A stretch of 64,000 bases of DNA from Halobacteriovoraceae bacterium (GTDB lineage Bacteria > Bdellovibrionota > Bacteriovoracia > Bacteriovoracales > Bacteriovoracaceae): NCBI GenBank assembly GCA_002711995.1, contig PASN01000014.1, positions 310,001 through 374,000 on the forward strand, in the 5' to 3' direction. The position numbers and the translations under genes are program-made. The first letter of the stretch is position 1, and each line of letters starts with the position of its first letter. Of this stretch, positions 9,066 through 17,287 are shown piece after piece. The notes beneath the pieces are model-generated. The model ran no database searches, was not told the DNA's origin, and worked only from the letters and a program-made list of their open reading frames with translations.

Positions 9066-9192
9066 GCTCCTAAGGGGCGATTATCATTGACGTCTTGAAG
9101 CTTTATAGTCAAGAAATTGTCACTCGGCAACAGATTTGAAAGAATAATGTCATGGCATAGGAAATTGCCATTACAAAAAACATGGAGTTTTA

Positions 9193-9873
9193 ATGAATCT
9201 CAAAGCCGTCTCAAGTTTTTCTTCAAGCCTTATTTACGACGACATGGCCGATGTCGAATGGGAGAAGTTTGAATCTTCTGTGCTTATTGAAGTTAAAAGA
9301 GGAGATGATATTTTTACAAGCACCGCGGTTGTAATAAGAAGAAACATTCTTCTAACTTGCGCGCATAGTGTGGAGAGCGCAGATGGTGGAAGAGTTTTTT
9401 GGGATGCTCAGTACAAACCCCATTCTAAAAAGTTCGTTTCCTTCAAAAAGGTGATTATTCATCCAAGGTACAATCAAAAGAAATCAAACTACGCCAACGA
9501 TCTTGCCGTTATAGTGCTTGATGGAAACATGCCAAGTAAAACAAGGCCTGCAAAGATTTATAGATCACCTGAAAAGGTAAGACCTGGAATGCAGGTTCAC
9601 AGGCTAGGCTTTGGCGAAAGAAATGGCATGAACTGTAGAACCTGGACCAATCCGGAAATTGAATCCTACGACAATAAAACAATGAGCTTTATATGTAAGG
9701 ATGAAAAAGGTGTCATTGGAGATTCTGGCGGACCTCTTTATCTTAAATCAAACGGGCAATATCAACTGTTCGCTCTTCACTCCACTAAGGAAGGTGCTGA
9801 TAAAACCTATACTGTCTCTCTGGCAGATCATTTAAGCTGGATTAAATTTAACACCACACTTAGAGAAGCTTAG
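9193..9873 (+). CDS. Trypsin-like (S1) serine protease
   Basis: This is a 226-residue chymotrypsin-fold protease with an intact triad: His58 in TCAHS, Asp103 in NDLAVIVLD, and Ser178 in GDSGGPLYL. No convincing signal peptide or membrane segment precedes the catalytic domain: the N-terminus (MNLKAVSSFSSSLIYDDMAD) is polar, and GGAG lies just before the ATG. It could act in the cytoplasm or leave by a non-Sec route, or the true start may be elsewhere. The 3' end overlaps the convergent radical SAM gene by four bases. Its target is unknown. Confidence 0.88.
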   Translation: MNLKAVSSFSSSLIYDDMADVEWEKFESSVLIEVKRGDDIFTSTAVVIRRNILLTCAHSVESADGGRVFWDAQYKPHSKKFVSFKKVIIHPRYNQKKSNYANDLAVIVLDGNMPSKTRPAKIYRSPEKVRPGMQVHRLGFGERNGMNCRTWTNPEIESYDNKTMSFICKDEKGVIGDSGGPLYLKSNGQYQLFALHSTKEGADKTYTVSLADHLSWIKFNTTLREA

Positions 9874-10871
9874 TCTTCCATGCATAAATAGACTCTTTGC
9901 TCTTTAGCTCCACTTTTTATGAGTGAATCCTTTAATTTGCTAAGAATCCACGCTCTCATACTTCGTGGGTATCGCACGATGTCCTCAGATGACCTAACAA
10001 ATTGAGCGGCAAACATATCGCTGTCAGGATAGTTCTTTTTTGCTTCATTGAAGACTTGTGGTGTGAACCTTACCACCCCAAGAGAGAAGTAAGAAACAGC
10101 ACCTAGGTCTATTCCTTCTGAGAGGGCCATGAAGAGCTCCTCATACTCCTCAAAGACTTCATCCTTGTAGATGACTGGGTCAAAGTGAATGCCTATTTTA
10201 TGGCCCTGTGCTTGGGCCTTGGCGATGGCATTGATTCGCGCCTTTAGAGGAGGCGTTTTTAGATCAATTTGTTTTGTTGCTGATTCTGGTGAAAGGGAAA
10301 AACTGGCGTAAACATTCTCCAGAGGCTCGAGCTTCTCAAGTCTTTTAATGTTTACGGACTTGGTTCTTAACTCAAGTTTCGCTTTTGGGTTTTGCTTAAA
10401 AAAGTTCCAGTAGGCCTCAAGTTCCCCTGTAATATGAGAAAGGGCCAATGAGTCAGAGAATTCTCCTGCGTGAAACCAAACGGTCTCATCTGGGTGCTGG
10501 TTCAAGACCCTTTTCATTTCAGCTGCGATCTCATCGTGATTTAAAAACAAGACCACATCAGGGGAGTTGAAATAACCTTGAAGATAGCAGTACTTGCATT
10601 CGTAAATGCAGTTGAAGGCATGAATAAAATAAAAGTGCCTTTCTCCCTTAACGCCGTAAGCGTTTGGAGCTTCCTTAACTAATTGTCCTTTCTTGTTTGC
10701 TAGAAACAAATTTAAATTTGTTCTTTTGGCAAGATAAGGTTTCTTTACTCGTCCCCAAACATTGTCATATTGTTCAAGGTATTTCACGTTGCTGTTTTTA
10801 AATCGAGAAAGAATCGATTCAACTCGTGGGTGATCTTTCAATGAGTTCTCTATAAAGATATTTTCAAACAT
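9870..10871 (-). CDS. Spore photoproduct lyase-like radical SAM protein
   Basis: This is a 333-residue radical SAM protein. Cys88, Cys92 and Cys95 in FNCIYECKYCYLQGY form the CX3CX2C cluster site, and CYLQ is characteristic of the SPL (spore photoproduct lyase) family. That family repairs a thymine photodimer in spore formers. In non-sporulating bacteria its homologues have less certain roles, so UV-lesion repair is inferred. The ATG at 10871 overlaps the stop codon of the upstream nucleosidase gene by eight bases and follows GGTGAG. An upstream in-frame GTG at 10880 is possible. The overlap implies translational coupling. Confidence 0.82.
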   Translation of the reverse strand: MFENIFIENSLKDHPRVESILSRFKNSNVKYLEQYDNVWGRVKKPYLAKRTNLNLFLANKKGQLVKEAPNAYGVKGERHFYFIHAFNCIYECKYCYLQGYFNSPDVVLFLNHDEIAAEMKRVLNQHPDETVWFHAGEFSDSLALSHITGELEAYWNFFKQNPKAKLELRTKSVNIKRLEKLEPLENVYASFSLSPESATKQIDLKTPPLKARINAIAKAQAQGHKIGIHFDPVIYKDEVFEEYEELFMALSEGIDLGAVSYFSLGVVRFTPQVFNEAKKNYPDSDMFAAQFVRSSEDIVRYPRSMRAWILSKLKDSLIKSGAKEQRVYLCMED

Positions 10872-11868
10872 CAAGCTCACCGTTCCACACTTTTTCGAAG
10901 TCGGAAAATTTCAAGATCTCTGAAAGCTTCGATAGATTGTCGATATTCTTTTGGTCGTTTATCTCCATCTGAAGTGTGAATTTCTTCTTCTCAAAATTTT
11001 TATCAAATAGGAGCCTAGCACCTATTGCTTGCACAGGAGTGGATAGCTTTTCAAATTGTTTTTTTGTTGAAAGCTTCACCGGATTTAAACCAAGCTCCAT
11101 CGCCTCTAAAAGCAGGTTGGCCTTCTGCTTTGAAGACAGACCTTCTTTCATTTCCGCTAAGGCCTTCGATTCAAAGCTCGCCAGGTCAAAACCCTCTTTA
11201 AGGCCTAATGCTTTTACAAGACTCCTATATTTTGCTTTTTGAGTGAAGCTCATTTGAATTGGAGGTTCTTGTGAGCCGGGGTCTTCTTCTTGATCGCCTT
11301 CAATACCCAGCCAAAATTCCAATAGCCTTGTGGAGAATTCCAAGGCCTTCTCTTTTAAATCAAAGCAGTCCGTTGATTTTCCGGCCATATCTGACACGAG
11401 CTTAAACGATCTCAGTGGAATTGAGCACTCATCGCAGACTTTCGCTATTGCCCAAAGCTCTCTATCAACCAAGGGGGCAAAGTTGGATAGCTCATTGGCG
11501 TAGCTGTCATCAAGAACCCTTTCGCTGCTTGTAATAACATCTATCCCGCTATTTTCACTGTTAAGGGTAAAGCTTTGAAACTGCGGTTTCCCAGTGTGGC
11601 AGTATACTGTTTTAATTTCATGAAAGCTGTTAAGCCTAATTGATTTTTCTAGTGCCCCTGCTATGCCCAGATTAAAGACCTTTGTGATGGAATATTCCCC
11701 AAGAATCTGTCCTAACTTACTAAAGACTTCGTATATTCCTTCCCCCGTGATTAGGAGGGCAGTATCCTCATTTAAATATAGGCCTGGATGCCCTGAAACC
11801 CCTTTCATGGAAAGCTTCTTAATAAATTCCTGCGCTTCGCCTCTATGGGCAAATACTAATAAGTTCAT
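10864..11868 (-). CDS. MTA/SAH nucleosidase-like protein with C-terminal extension
   Basis: This is a 334-residue protein. The N-terminal ~190 residues look like a purine nucleoside phosphorylase/MTAN-fold enzyme: LLITGEGIYE, then VFNLGIAGALEKSI, then VDRELWAIAKVC near residue 130, and LVSDMAGKSTDCFD for the base-binding Asp region. MTAN-type enzymes cleave methylthioadenosine, S-adenosylhomocysteine and 5'-deoxyadenosine. A Gln/Glu/Pro-rich linker near 190-205 leads to a ~130-residue helical extension of unknown function. The gene overlaps the start of the radical SAM gene, which releases 5'-deoxyadenosine as a by-product if it acts as typical enzymes do. Confidence 0.75.
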   Translation of the reverse strand: MNLLVFAHRGEAQEFIKKLSMKGVSGHPGLYLNEDTALLITGEGIYEVFSKLGQILGEYSITKVFNLGIAGALEKSIRLNSFHEIKTVYCHTGKPQFQSFTLNSENSGIDVITSSERVLDDSYANELSNFAPLVDRELWAIAKVCDECSIPLRSFKLVSDMAGKSTDCFDLKEKALEFSTRLLEFWLGIEGDQEEDPGSQEPPIQMSFTQKAKYRSLVKALGLKEGFDLASFESKALAEMKEGLSSKQKANLLLEAMELGLNPVKLSTKKQFEKLSTPVQAIGARLLFDKNFEKKKFTLQMEINDQKNIDNLSKLSEILKFSDFEKVWNGELDV

Positions 11869-11950
11869 GTCTATTTACTAATAATACATAGGTCCAATGT
11901 AAAGGTGATTAAATGTTTTTAGGCCTTAAAGGATGTGGTAAGGAAGGAGT

Positions 11951-12865
11951 ATGAAAATTATATCAAAACTAAACAAAGAGTTCTCAACCCTAGGCTTTGG
12001 TGGTGGCGCCATTAGTGGGGAGGGCAGAGGCTATGGATTTGGAGATATGTCCGAATCAAAGGCCGAAGAAATTCTTCTTCTGGCCTATGAGCATGGAATT
12101 AATCTCTTTGATTTTGCCCCCATATATGGTTTCAATTTGGCGGAAAAAAGAGCGGGTAAAGCACTTAGGCATGTGCGTGAAAAGGTTCACTTTGTCTCAA
12201 AATCAGGTGTTGATTGGCATGATAATGGACGCGTGAATATGACAAATGATCCCAAGGTTGCGATCAAAATGCTAAATCAAAGCCTTAAAAACTTTGATAG
12301 CGACTATATTGATATGTACTTGGTTCACTGGCCAGATCCTAAAGTGGATATCAGAAGACCTCTTGAGGCCTTGTACAATGAAAAGGAAAAAGGAAAGATT
12401 AAACACCTAGGGCTTTGCAACACCAATATGGAAGACTTGAAAAAAGCAAAGGAAGTCTGTCCTGTTGAGGTTGTTCAAATGGAGGCAAATCTCTTTAATC
12501 AGAGCGCGTTTAAAGAAGTTGACGAGAGTGTGTTAAAGCTTGGCTGGGGAACGCTTGATAAGGGAATCCTTTCAGGAAGTGTAAAGACGGACTCAAAGTT
12601 TGATAGAGATGACTGTAGAAGCTGGGCGCCATGGTGGAAAAAAAGTGATTGGAAAAAGAAGGTTGAATTTGTAGAAAGCACTCTCGCAAAGTTTAACCTT
12701 AAGGATGCTGATCTTTTAAATATGGCGATAAAGTTTTCTCAAACCGTGGCAGATGTCTCTCTGTGTGGAATGAAAAAAGAGCAGCATCTTTTAAGCGGCA
12801 TTCGTGCTCTTGAATCATCTTGCGCAAATTATAAAGAGGTGGTGGATGAGTTCTCCACTTATTAG
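11951..12865 (+). CDS. Aldo/keto reductase
   Basis: This is a 304-residue NADPH-dependent reductase of the (beta/alpha)8 AKR fold. The catalytic tetrad can be read as Asp54 and Tyr59 (FDFAPIYG), Lys84 (VSKSG) and His126 (LVHWPDP). VKHLG-type and SLCGMKK stretches correspond to the cofactor-binding end of the barrel. The substrate is unknown. AAGGAAGGAGT precedes the ATG. The glycosyltransferase gene starts within its last 20 bases, so the two are co-transcribed. Confidence 0.9.
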   Translation: MKIISKLNKEFSTLGFGGGAISGEGRGYGFGDMSESKAEEILLLAYEHGINLFDFAPIYGFNLAEKRAGKALRHVREKVHFVSKSGVDWHDNGRVNMTNDPKVAIKMLNQSLKNFDSDYIDMYLVHWPDPKVDIRRPLEALYNEKEKGKIKHLGLCNTNMEDLKKAKEVCPVEVVQMEANLFNQSAFKEVDESVLKLGWGTLDKGILSGSVKTDSKFDRDDCRSWAPWWKKSDWKKKVEFVESTLAKFNLKDADLLNMAIKFSQTVADVSLCGMKKEQHLLSGIRALESSCANYKEVVDEFSTY

Positions 12866-13664
12866 TGTAATCATACCTGTCTTTAATAGGGAGAGACTGC
12901 TTAAAAGAGCAATTGAGAGCGTTCTTGGCCAAACTTATAAAAAGTATGAACTCATTGTTGTAGACGATGGCTCTGTCGACAATTCGTTAGAGATTGCTAA
13001 GTCTTATAAGGAAGCGATCGTCATTGAAAAAACTAATGGTGGTGTATCCAGTGCTAGAAATCTCGGAGCGAAACATGCAAGGGGTGAGTGGCTTGCATTT
13101 TTGGACTCTGATGACGAATGGCTTCCCCTAAAACTGGACAAACAAATAGAGTTAATAAATGAAGAGGTACATCTCATCCATACTGAAGAGCACTGGATCA
13201 GAAACGGATCCTTTGTTAATCAGCCCAAGGCCTATAAAAAAGGCGGCGGTGATCAATTTGAAAAGAGCCTAAAACTGTGCGCAATTTCTCCAAGCACCGT
13301 TCTTTTAAGAAAGTCACTGTTCGATCAACATGGAGGGTTTAGAGAAGACTATCCTGTTTGTGAGGATTATGACCTGTGGCTTAAGATCGTCTCTATGCAT
13401 AAGGTAGCACTGGTAGACGAACCTCTGATAAATAAATATGCAGGACATGAAGAACAATTATCTTTTCAATATAAGGCAATGGACTACTGGAGAGTAAAAA
13501 GCATGAAATGGATTCTTGATAATCGAGAACTATCTACAGAAAAGCTTGAAAGTCTTAAGGCCGTGTTAAAAAAGAAGATTGATATACTTGAGAAGGGATA
13601 CAGGAAACACTCAAATCTGGAAAACCTTGATGAGATTCTCCAGATTCGAGATTCGATTGTATAA
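12846..13664 (+). CDS. Family 2 glycosyltransferase
   Basis: This is a 272-residue GT-A fold enzyme. It begins SPLISVIIPVFNRERLLKRA, with nucleotide-binding DDGS (40-43) and the metal-binding DSDD (87-90) expected of GT2 transferases. CEDYDLWLK is the usual acceptor-side acidic motif. It lacks membrane segments and probably acts at the cytoplasmic face on a glycan or lipid carrier. The ATG at 12846 is preferred to an in-frame upstream ATG at 12804 because AAGAGGTGG precedes it and the extra residues are not part of the family. It overlaps the aldo/keto reductase gene. Its stop codon abuts the stop of the next convergent gene with no gap. Confidence 0.88.
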   Translation: MSSPLISVIIPVFNRERLLKRAIESVLGQTYKKYELIVVDDGSVDNSLEIAKSYKEAIVIEKTNGGVSSARNLGAKHARGEWLAFLDSDDEWLPLKLDKQIELINEEVHLIHTEEHWIRNGSFVNQPKAYKKGGGDQFEKSLKLCAISPSTVLLRKSLFDQHGGFREDYPVCEDYDLWLKIVSMHKVALVDEPLINKYAGHEEQLSFQYKAMDYWRVKSMKWILDNRELSTEKLESLKAVLKKKIDILEKGYRKHSNLENLDEILQIRDSIV

Positions 13665-15032
13665 CTACATTTCGTGTGCCATTTTTCTCTTCTTAGGGCG
13701 ATAATAGTGCCTTGGATTGTAATCCTTAAAGTCTGCAATCTTAGTCATGTAGATACAGGCGTATCGCTCAATTTGTGAAGCAAATACACTTGGCTCTGCG
13801 CCAGCTCTCATCACTTCACCCCAGTAAGGGTTAAAGTGCTTTTCATATTGTTTAATTTGTTTGCCAATCGCTCTATCAATTTTTTCAATCTCATCAAACT
13901 TTGAAAGAACTTGCTCCTTAGCCACCTCTTGCTTGAACTCGTGCTCTTTTGCGTAAAGTTCGTCAATCTCTTTCTCTAGGGCAATTTTTTGCTCCATAAG
14001 ATTGTCAATCTCCACACTATGCTCTTTTGTGCTTCTATAGGCCTGAACCTCTTGGTCAAGCTCTTCGATTACTAGAGCGGTTCTCCAGTCACAAGCTTTT
14101 TTTAGTCTCAAAATATCACCATAGATATGGTCACCTAAATATAGGATCTCATCACCTTTAAGGCCCATATCTGCTTGAAGCTTCACAGCGTATCCACCTT
14201 GGAAGATTCCTGGCTCGATCTTTTTATCCCAGTTTTCCATCATTGCAGTTTCAGGGTCTACTTTTAAAAATGGAAGTTTTTCTGTGAAAAATCTTGGCTT
14301 TGCCGCCAAAGTAACCGTTAGTTCAAACAGCTCAGACCAGTGCTTATGGTTCTTTAGAAAAGGTGTGATCGTATGATCAAGCAATGCTCTGGTGTAATTA
14401 TAGTCAGAATTGGTAATGATCCAAAGGCGCTTTCCATAAGTTGCAAATCGTTCCAGGGCCTCAACCGTTTCTTCGTCTTTAATTACATATTTATCAAGGT
14501 CCGCAGTAACTTGATCCTTTAAGGAGCCATCTCTGTGTGCCATATCCACGGACTTTAGCACGTCTGCGGCGAGTTCTTGGTATGGAGGAAGATCAAGCTC
14601 TGGTTTTTTGTCTTTTAGGTCCACTAATTGTGCAAACACAACCGTGAAAGCAATTGAGAAGGCCGTGTCAATTGAAAGGTATCTTTCCTCACTTAGATCA
14701 ACGCTCGAGCCCTTGTAAATCCTTTGTTGTTCTTTATAAGTAAGCTCACGTCCACCGTGGTATGCGTTTTTAATTTTATTATAAAGACTTACTTTAAGGA
14801 TGTTTCCATACTCCATGTCAACGATTAGACCTCTAACGGCCTTAAGGAAGTCAAACTCAAATTTTTCTATTTCTATAGGGTAGTTTAACTCTGTTACAAG
14901 CTTTTTAATGGTCTCATTAAATGTAAGTTCTTCGAAAACGTCACTATGGTATCTAACCAAAGTGTGGTCCATATCAAAACCGATGGCCTTGATGTGTTTC
15001 ATATTAAGAACTCTATTTACGTATATTGCCAT
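13665..15032 (-). CDS. HAD-family purine 5'-nucleotidase (cN-II/HAD-IG type)
   Basis: This is a 455-residue cytosolic nucleotidase. MKHIKAIGFDMDHTLVRY provides the HAD nucleophile Asp20 and the general acid Asp22. WIITNSDYNYT is motif II, and LYLGDHIYGDILRLKKACDWRTALVIEEL is the C-terminal acidic motif of this subfamily. VFYN-like spacing and overall length match the HAD-IG 5'-nucleotidases that hydrolyse IMP and GMP. A coiled segment (about 335-400) is rich in Glu and Lys. It stands alone and is divergent from the trypsin-ankyrin gene. Confidence 0.9.
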   Translation of the reverse strand: MAIYVNRVLNMKHIKAIGFDMDHTLVRYHSDVFEELTFNETIKKLVTELNYPIEIEKFEFDFLKAVRGLIVDMEYGNILKVSLYNKIKNAYHGGRELTYKEQQRIYKGSSVDLSEERYLSIDTAFSIAFTVVFAQLVDLKDKKPELDLPPYQELAADVLKSVDMAHRDGSLKDQVTADLDKYVIKDEETVEALERFATYGKRLWIITNSDYNYTRALLDHTITPFLKNHKHWSELFELTVTLAAKPRFFTEKLPFLKVDPETAMMENWDKKIEPGIFQGGYAVKLQADMGLKGDEILYLGDHIYGDILRLKKACDWRTALVIEELDQEVQAYRSTKEHSVEIDNLMEQKIALEKEIDELYAKEHEFKQEVAKEQVLSKFDEIEKIDRAIGKQIKQYEKHFNPYWGEVMRAGAEPSVFASQIERYACIYMTKIADFKDYNPRHYYRPKKRKMAHEM

Positions 15033-15228
15033 ATATAACCTCTTTTCAGCTATTTAAGTGTTGGGATTCTCTCGTTTTATAGATAAGGAGTCAATGCGTT
15101 TAATTTAACGCGGTAAGCAGCTGTAAGAAACAGGGCATTATGTGCAATTCTTACATGGAATTGGTTTCTCTGGTGTCAAAAAATATTCTCTTGGTTAAAT
15201 TCCAATTGGGTTAAATAGGGGAATGAAA

Positions 15229-16503
15229 ATGAAATTATTTTTGATTTTGACTGTAGTGGGGACTACGGTTGGCCAGGCAAAAGTTGATCAGGCCAAAGTT
15301 GTTTATGGTGAAGACAATCGAGTTGAAGTTTTTAAGGCCAGCTACAGAATGAAGCAGTTGGCGAGTTCCACAGCTGGAATGATTAAGAGCTCTCAGCTTA
15401 TTAAAACTAAGAATGGAGCAATTCTGCCTCCGTTCACATTAAAAGAATCGGTTGGGGTTTGTTCAAGTGAAAGATTCCAAGGACAGCCTGCGCCTTTTCA
15501 GTGCTCTGGTTTCCTCGTAGGACCTGACCTTCTAGTAACGGCCGGACATTGCGTTTCTGACCAACAAAGATGTTCAGTTGTATCATGGGTTTTCGACTTT
15601 AAAATAAGTCCAAATTCTTTAAAAGCTCCAGTTATGATGAAAAATGCAAACATCTATCGTTGCAAAGAAGTCGTTGAGGCAAAGTATGAAGGCCTTGCTG
15701 ACTACTCGCTGATAAAGCTTGACCGTCCAGTTATTGGAAGAAGTCCTCTTATAACAAGAACAAATGGCAAGATAAAACTCGGCACAAAGATTGCGGTTAT
15801 AGGTCATCCATCTGGACTTCCTACTAAAGTTGCCGAGGGCGCCAAAGTTGTTAGAAATGACAGCTCTGAATACTTTCAAGCAAACTTGGATACCTTTGGT
15901 GGCAACTCTGGGTCTGCGGTATTTGACTCTGGCAGCGGCACTGTTGAAGGCATCCTTGTAAGAGGCGCTAAAGACTATGAGTCAAGTGACGACGATGGAT
16001 GTGAAGTTGTTCACAAGACTGCTGATAAAATCACAGACTTCGGAAAATATGGAGAGGGTGTAACTAGAATCACTGATATCAAAACCTTAAGATATAGATG
16101 GGCCTTCCTTAAGGCAGCTCAGACTGGCGATATCGAAAAGGTAAAGTCAATCGCATCTAAACTGAAGTCGGTGGAGTTCATTTATGACAATGGTCGAAAC
16201 ACTGCCCTTCATTTAGCGGCAAAAAACAACCAAACCTCAGTTGTGAAGTATCTTATTAAAGCAGGTGTCAACATTAACGCCTACAATGAGGATGGCAATA
16301 CCGCACTTCATTTTGCGGCCGAGGCCGGATCACAAACAGCAGTCGCAAGACTTGTGGATGCGGGTGCTGATGTTCTTGCAAAAAATAATCTCGGTCAAAC
16401 GGCCGTGGATAGAGCAAGTCTAATGTCTTTTGGCATCAAACTTATTCTTGATAGAGCAATGCGAAATTCAGATAAGAGGGCGCTTGTGCTAGCAAGGGAC
16501 TAG
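15229..16503 (+). CDS. Exported trypsin-like protein with ankyrin repeats
   Basis: This is a 424-residue protein with a signal peptide (MKLFLILTVVGTTVGQA). A trypsin-like domain follows: CSGFLVGPDLLVTAGHCVS holds the His, GLADYSLIKLDRP the Asp, and DTFGGNSGSAVFDS the Ser. After a cleft near residue 290 come about three ankyrin repeats, including NTALHLAAKNNQTSVVKYLI and NTALHFAAEAGSQTAVARLV. The GNSGSAVFD serine motif is closer to the V8/glutamyl-endopeptidase-like subgroup than to classical GDSGGP. The ATG at 15229 is better spaced from TAGGGGA than the one at 15223. It probably acts in the periplasm or on prey or other targets (inferred). Confidence 0.88.
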   Translation: MKLFLILTVVGTTVGQAKVDQAKVVYGEDNRVEVFKASYRMKQLASSTAGMIKSSQLIKTKNGAILPPFTLKESVGVCSSERFQGQPAPFQCSGFLVGPDLLVTAGHCVSDQQRCSVVSWVFDFKISPNSLKAPVMMKNANIYRCKEVVEAKYEGLADYSLIKLDRPVIGRSPLITRTNGKIKLGTKIAVIGHPSGLPTKVAEGAKVVRNDSSEYFQANLDTFGGNSGSAVFDSGSGTVEGILVRGAKDYESSDDDGCEVVHKTADKITDFGKYGEGVTRITDIKTLRYRWAFLKAAQTGDIEKVKSIASKLKSVEFIYDNGRNTALHLAAKNNQTSVVKYLIKAGVNINAYNEDGNTALHFAAEAGSQTAVARLVDAGADVLAKNNLGQTAVDRASLMSFGIKLILDRAMRNSDKRALVLARD

Positions 16504-16522
16504 CCAACCGTTTTATAAAAGG

Positions 16523-16554
16523 CTAGGGACACAAATAAATTTTTGTCTCCCTAG
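16523..16554 (+). terminator. Terminator-like hairpin after the protease-ankyrin gene
   Basis: CTAGGGACACAAA and TTTGTCTCCCTAG form a stem of 12 of 13 pairs with a six-base loop, 20 bases after the stop codon. The sequence that follows (TCTTTAAAC) is only weakly U-rich. Confidence 0.5.
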
Positions 16555-16565
16555 TCTTTAAACTC

Positions 16566-16594
16566 TTGCAACTTTGTTAAATTTTTCTTAGGAT
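16566..16594 (+). promoter_or_regulatory. Putative promoter for the tRNA-Ala gene
   Basis: TTGCAA and TAGGAT are separated by 17 bases, ending about 17 bases before the mature tRNA 5' end. Another reading, TTGTTA-17-TGTATC, sits slightly closer. Confidence 0.4.
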
Positions 16595-16611
16595 TATGTA
16601 TCTCAAAACGT

Positions 16612-16687
16612 GGGGGATTAGCTCAGCTGGGAGAGCGCTACTCTGGCAGAGTAGAGGTCAGCGGTTCGATCCCGCTATCCTCCACCA
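16612..16687 (+). tRNA. tRNA-Ala (anticodon GGC)
   Basis: The 76-base sequence folds as a cloverleaf. The acceptor GGGGGAT pairs with ATCCTCC (one G-U pair), followed by discriminator A and an encoded CCA. The anticodon stem CTACT/AGTAG encloses the loop CTGGCAG with anticodon GGC, decoding GCC. The T loop reads TTCGATC. It is a single isolated tRNA, and no integrase or att duplication is visible around it. Confidence 0.96.
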
Positions 16688-16701
16688 TTTTTCTGTTTTA
16701 T

Positions 16702-17184
16702 TCAATCAACTATAAATGTTTCGCTAACTTCCCAGCGGGTAAACTCTTGGACTACAACCTCATATTCCCCTGGAGCAAGATCACCCAAGTCCACCGTCAG
16801 TGTGTACTCTTCTATCACTTCTGCGCAAAATTCACCTTCGATTTTGGAGTATACATCCACATAAAAGCTATTGCCGACAGTATCTAAGTTATTTTGTGCA
16901 GGCCCATGACAGGCGTCTGGCAGGTAGCCTTCAATTTGAGCGGTTACGCTTCCTTCATTCTGAACTATAGTTATATTTTCTGTGGGAACTAGTTTATTTC
17001 CATTTTCTCTCAACTGTTCCCTTTCTCTCTCCCTTCTGGCCTCTCTATTGTCTTCGCTCTCTCGCTCAGGCTGAGGTGTTGTTTGCGAGTTTGAGTCGCT
17101 AGAGCCAGAACCACCTCCGCAAGCACAAATGGTAAAAAATAAGAGAAGCATAGTTAGTGGTTTTAATCCATCATTCATGCTCAA
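16702..17184 (-). CDS. Putative lipoprotein
   Basis: This is a 160-residue protein with a hydrophobic leader ending LLLFFTICACGGGSGSS. The ICAC-Gly run is a passable lipobox, although Cys at -2 is uncommon. A Ser/Gln/Arg/Glu-rich low-complexity linker (about 25-65) leads to a small beta-rich domain with two Cys (DACHGP, GEFCAEV) at about 70-160, perhaps Ig-like. Function is unknown. No operon partner is visible. Confidence 0.65.
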   Translation of the reverse strand: MSMNDGLKPLTMLLLFFTICACGGGSGSSDSNSQTTPQPERESEDNREARREREREQLRENGNKLVPTENITIVQNEGSVTAQIEGYLPDACHGPAQNNLDTVGNSFYVDVYSKIEGEFCAEVIEEYTLTVDLGDLAPGEYEVVVQEFTRWEVSETFIVD

Positions 17185-17287
17185 AAGATAACAAAATCTT
17201 TATGGTGCTTCATATTGGAAATATAGAACCAACTCAATGGGTTTATCGAATACAAAAACACTTTTGTTAGGCCTGTCTAGATAGTTT

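Noticed and set aside
16612-16687. tRNA-Ala as an integration site
   Set aside because: No integrase, no direct repeat of the tRNA 3' end, and no change in gene content was found near it.
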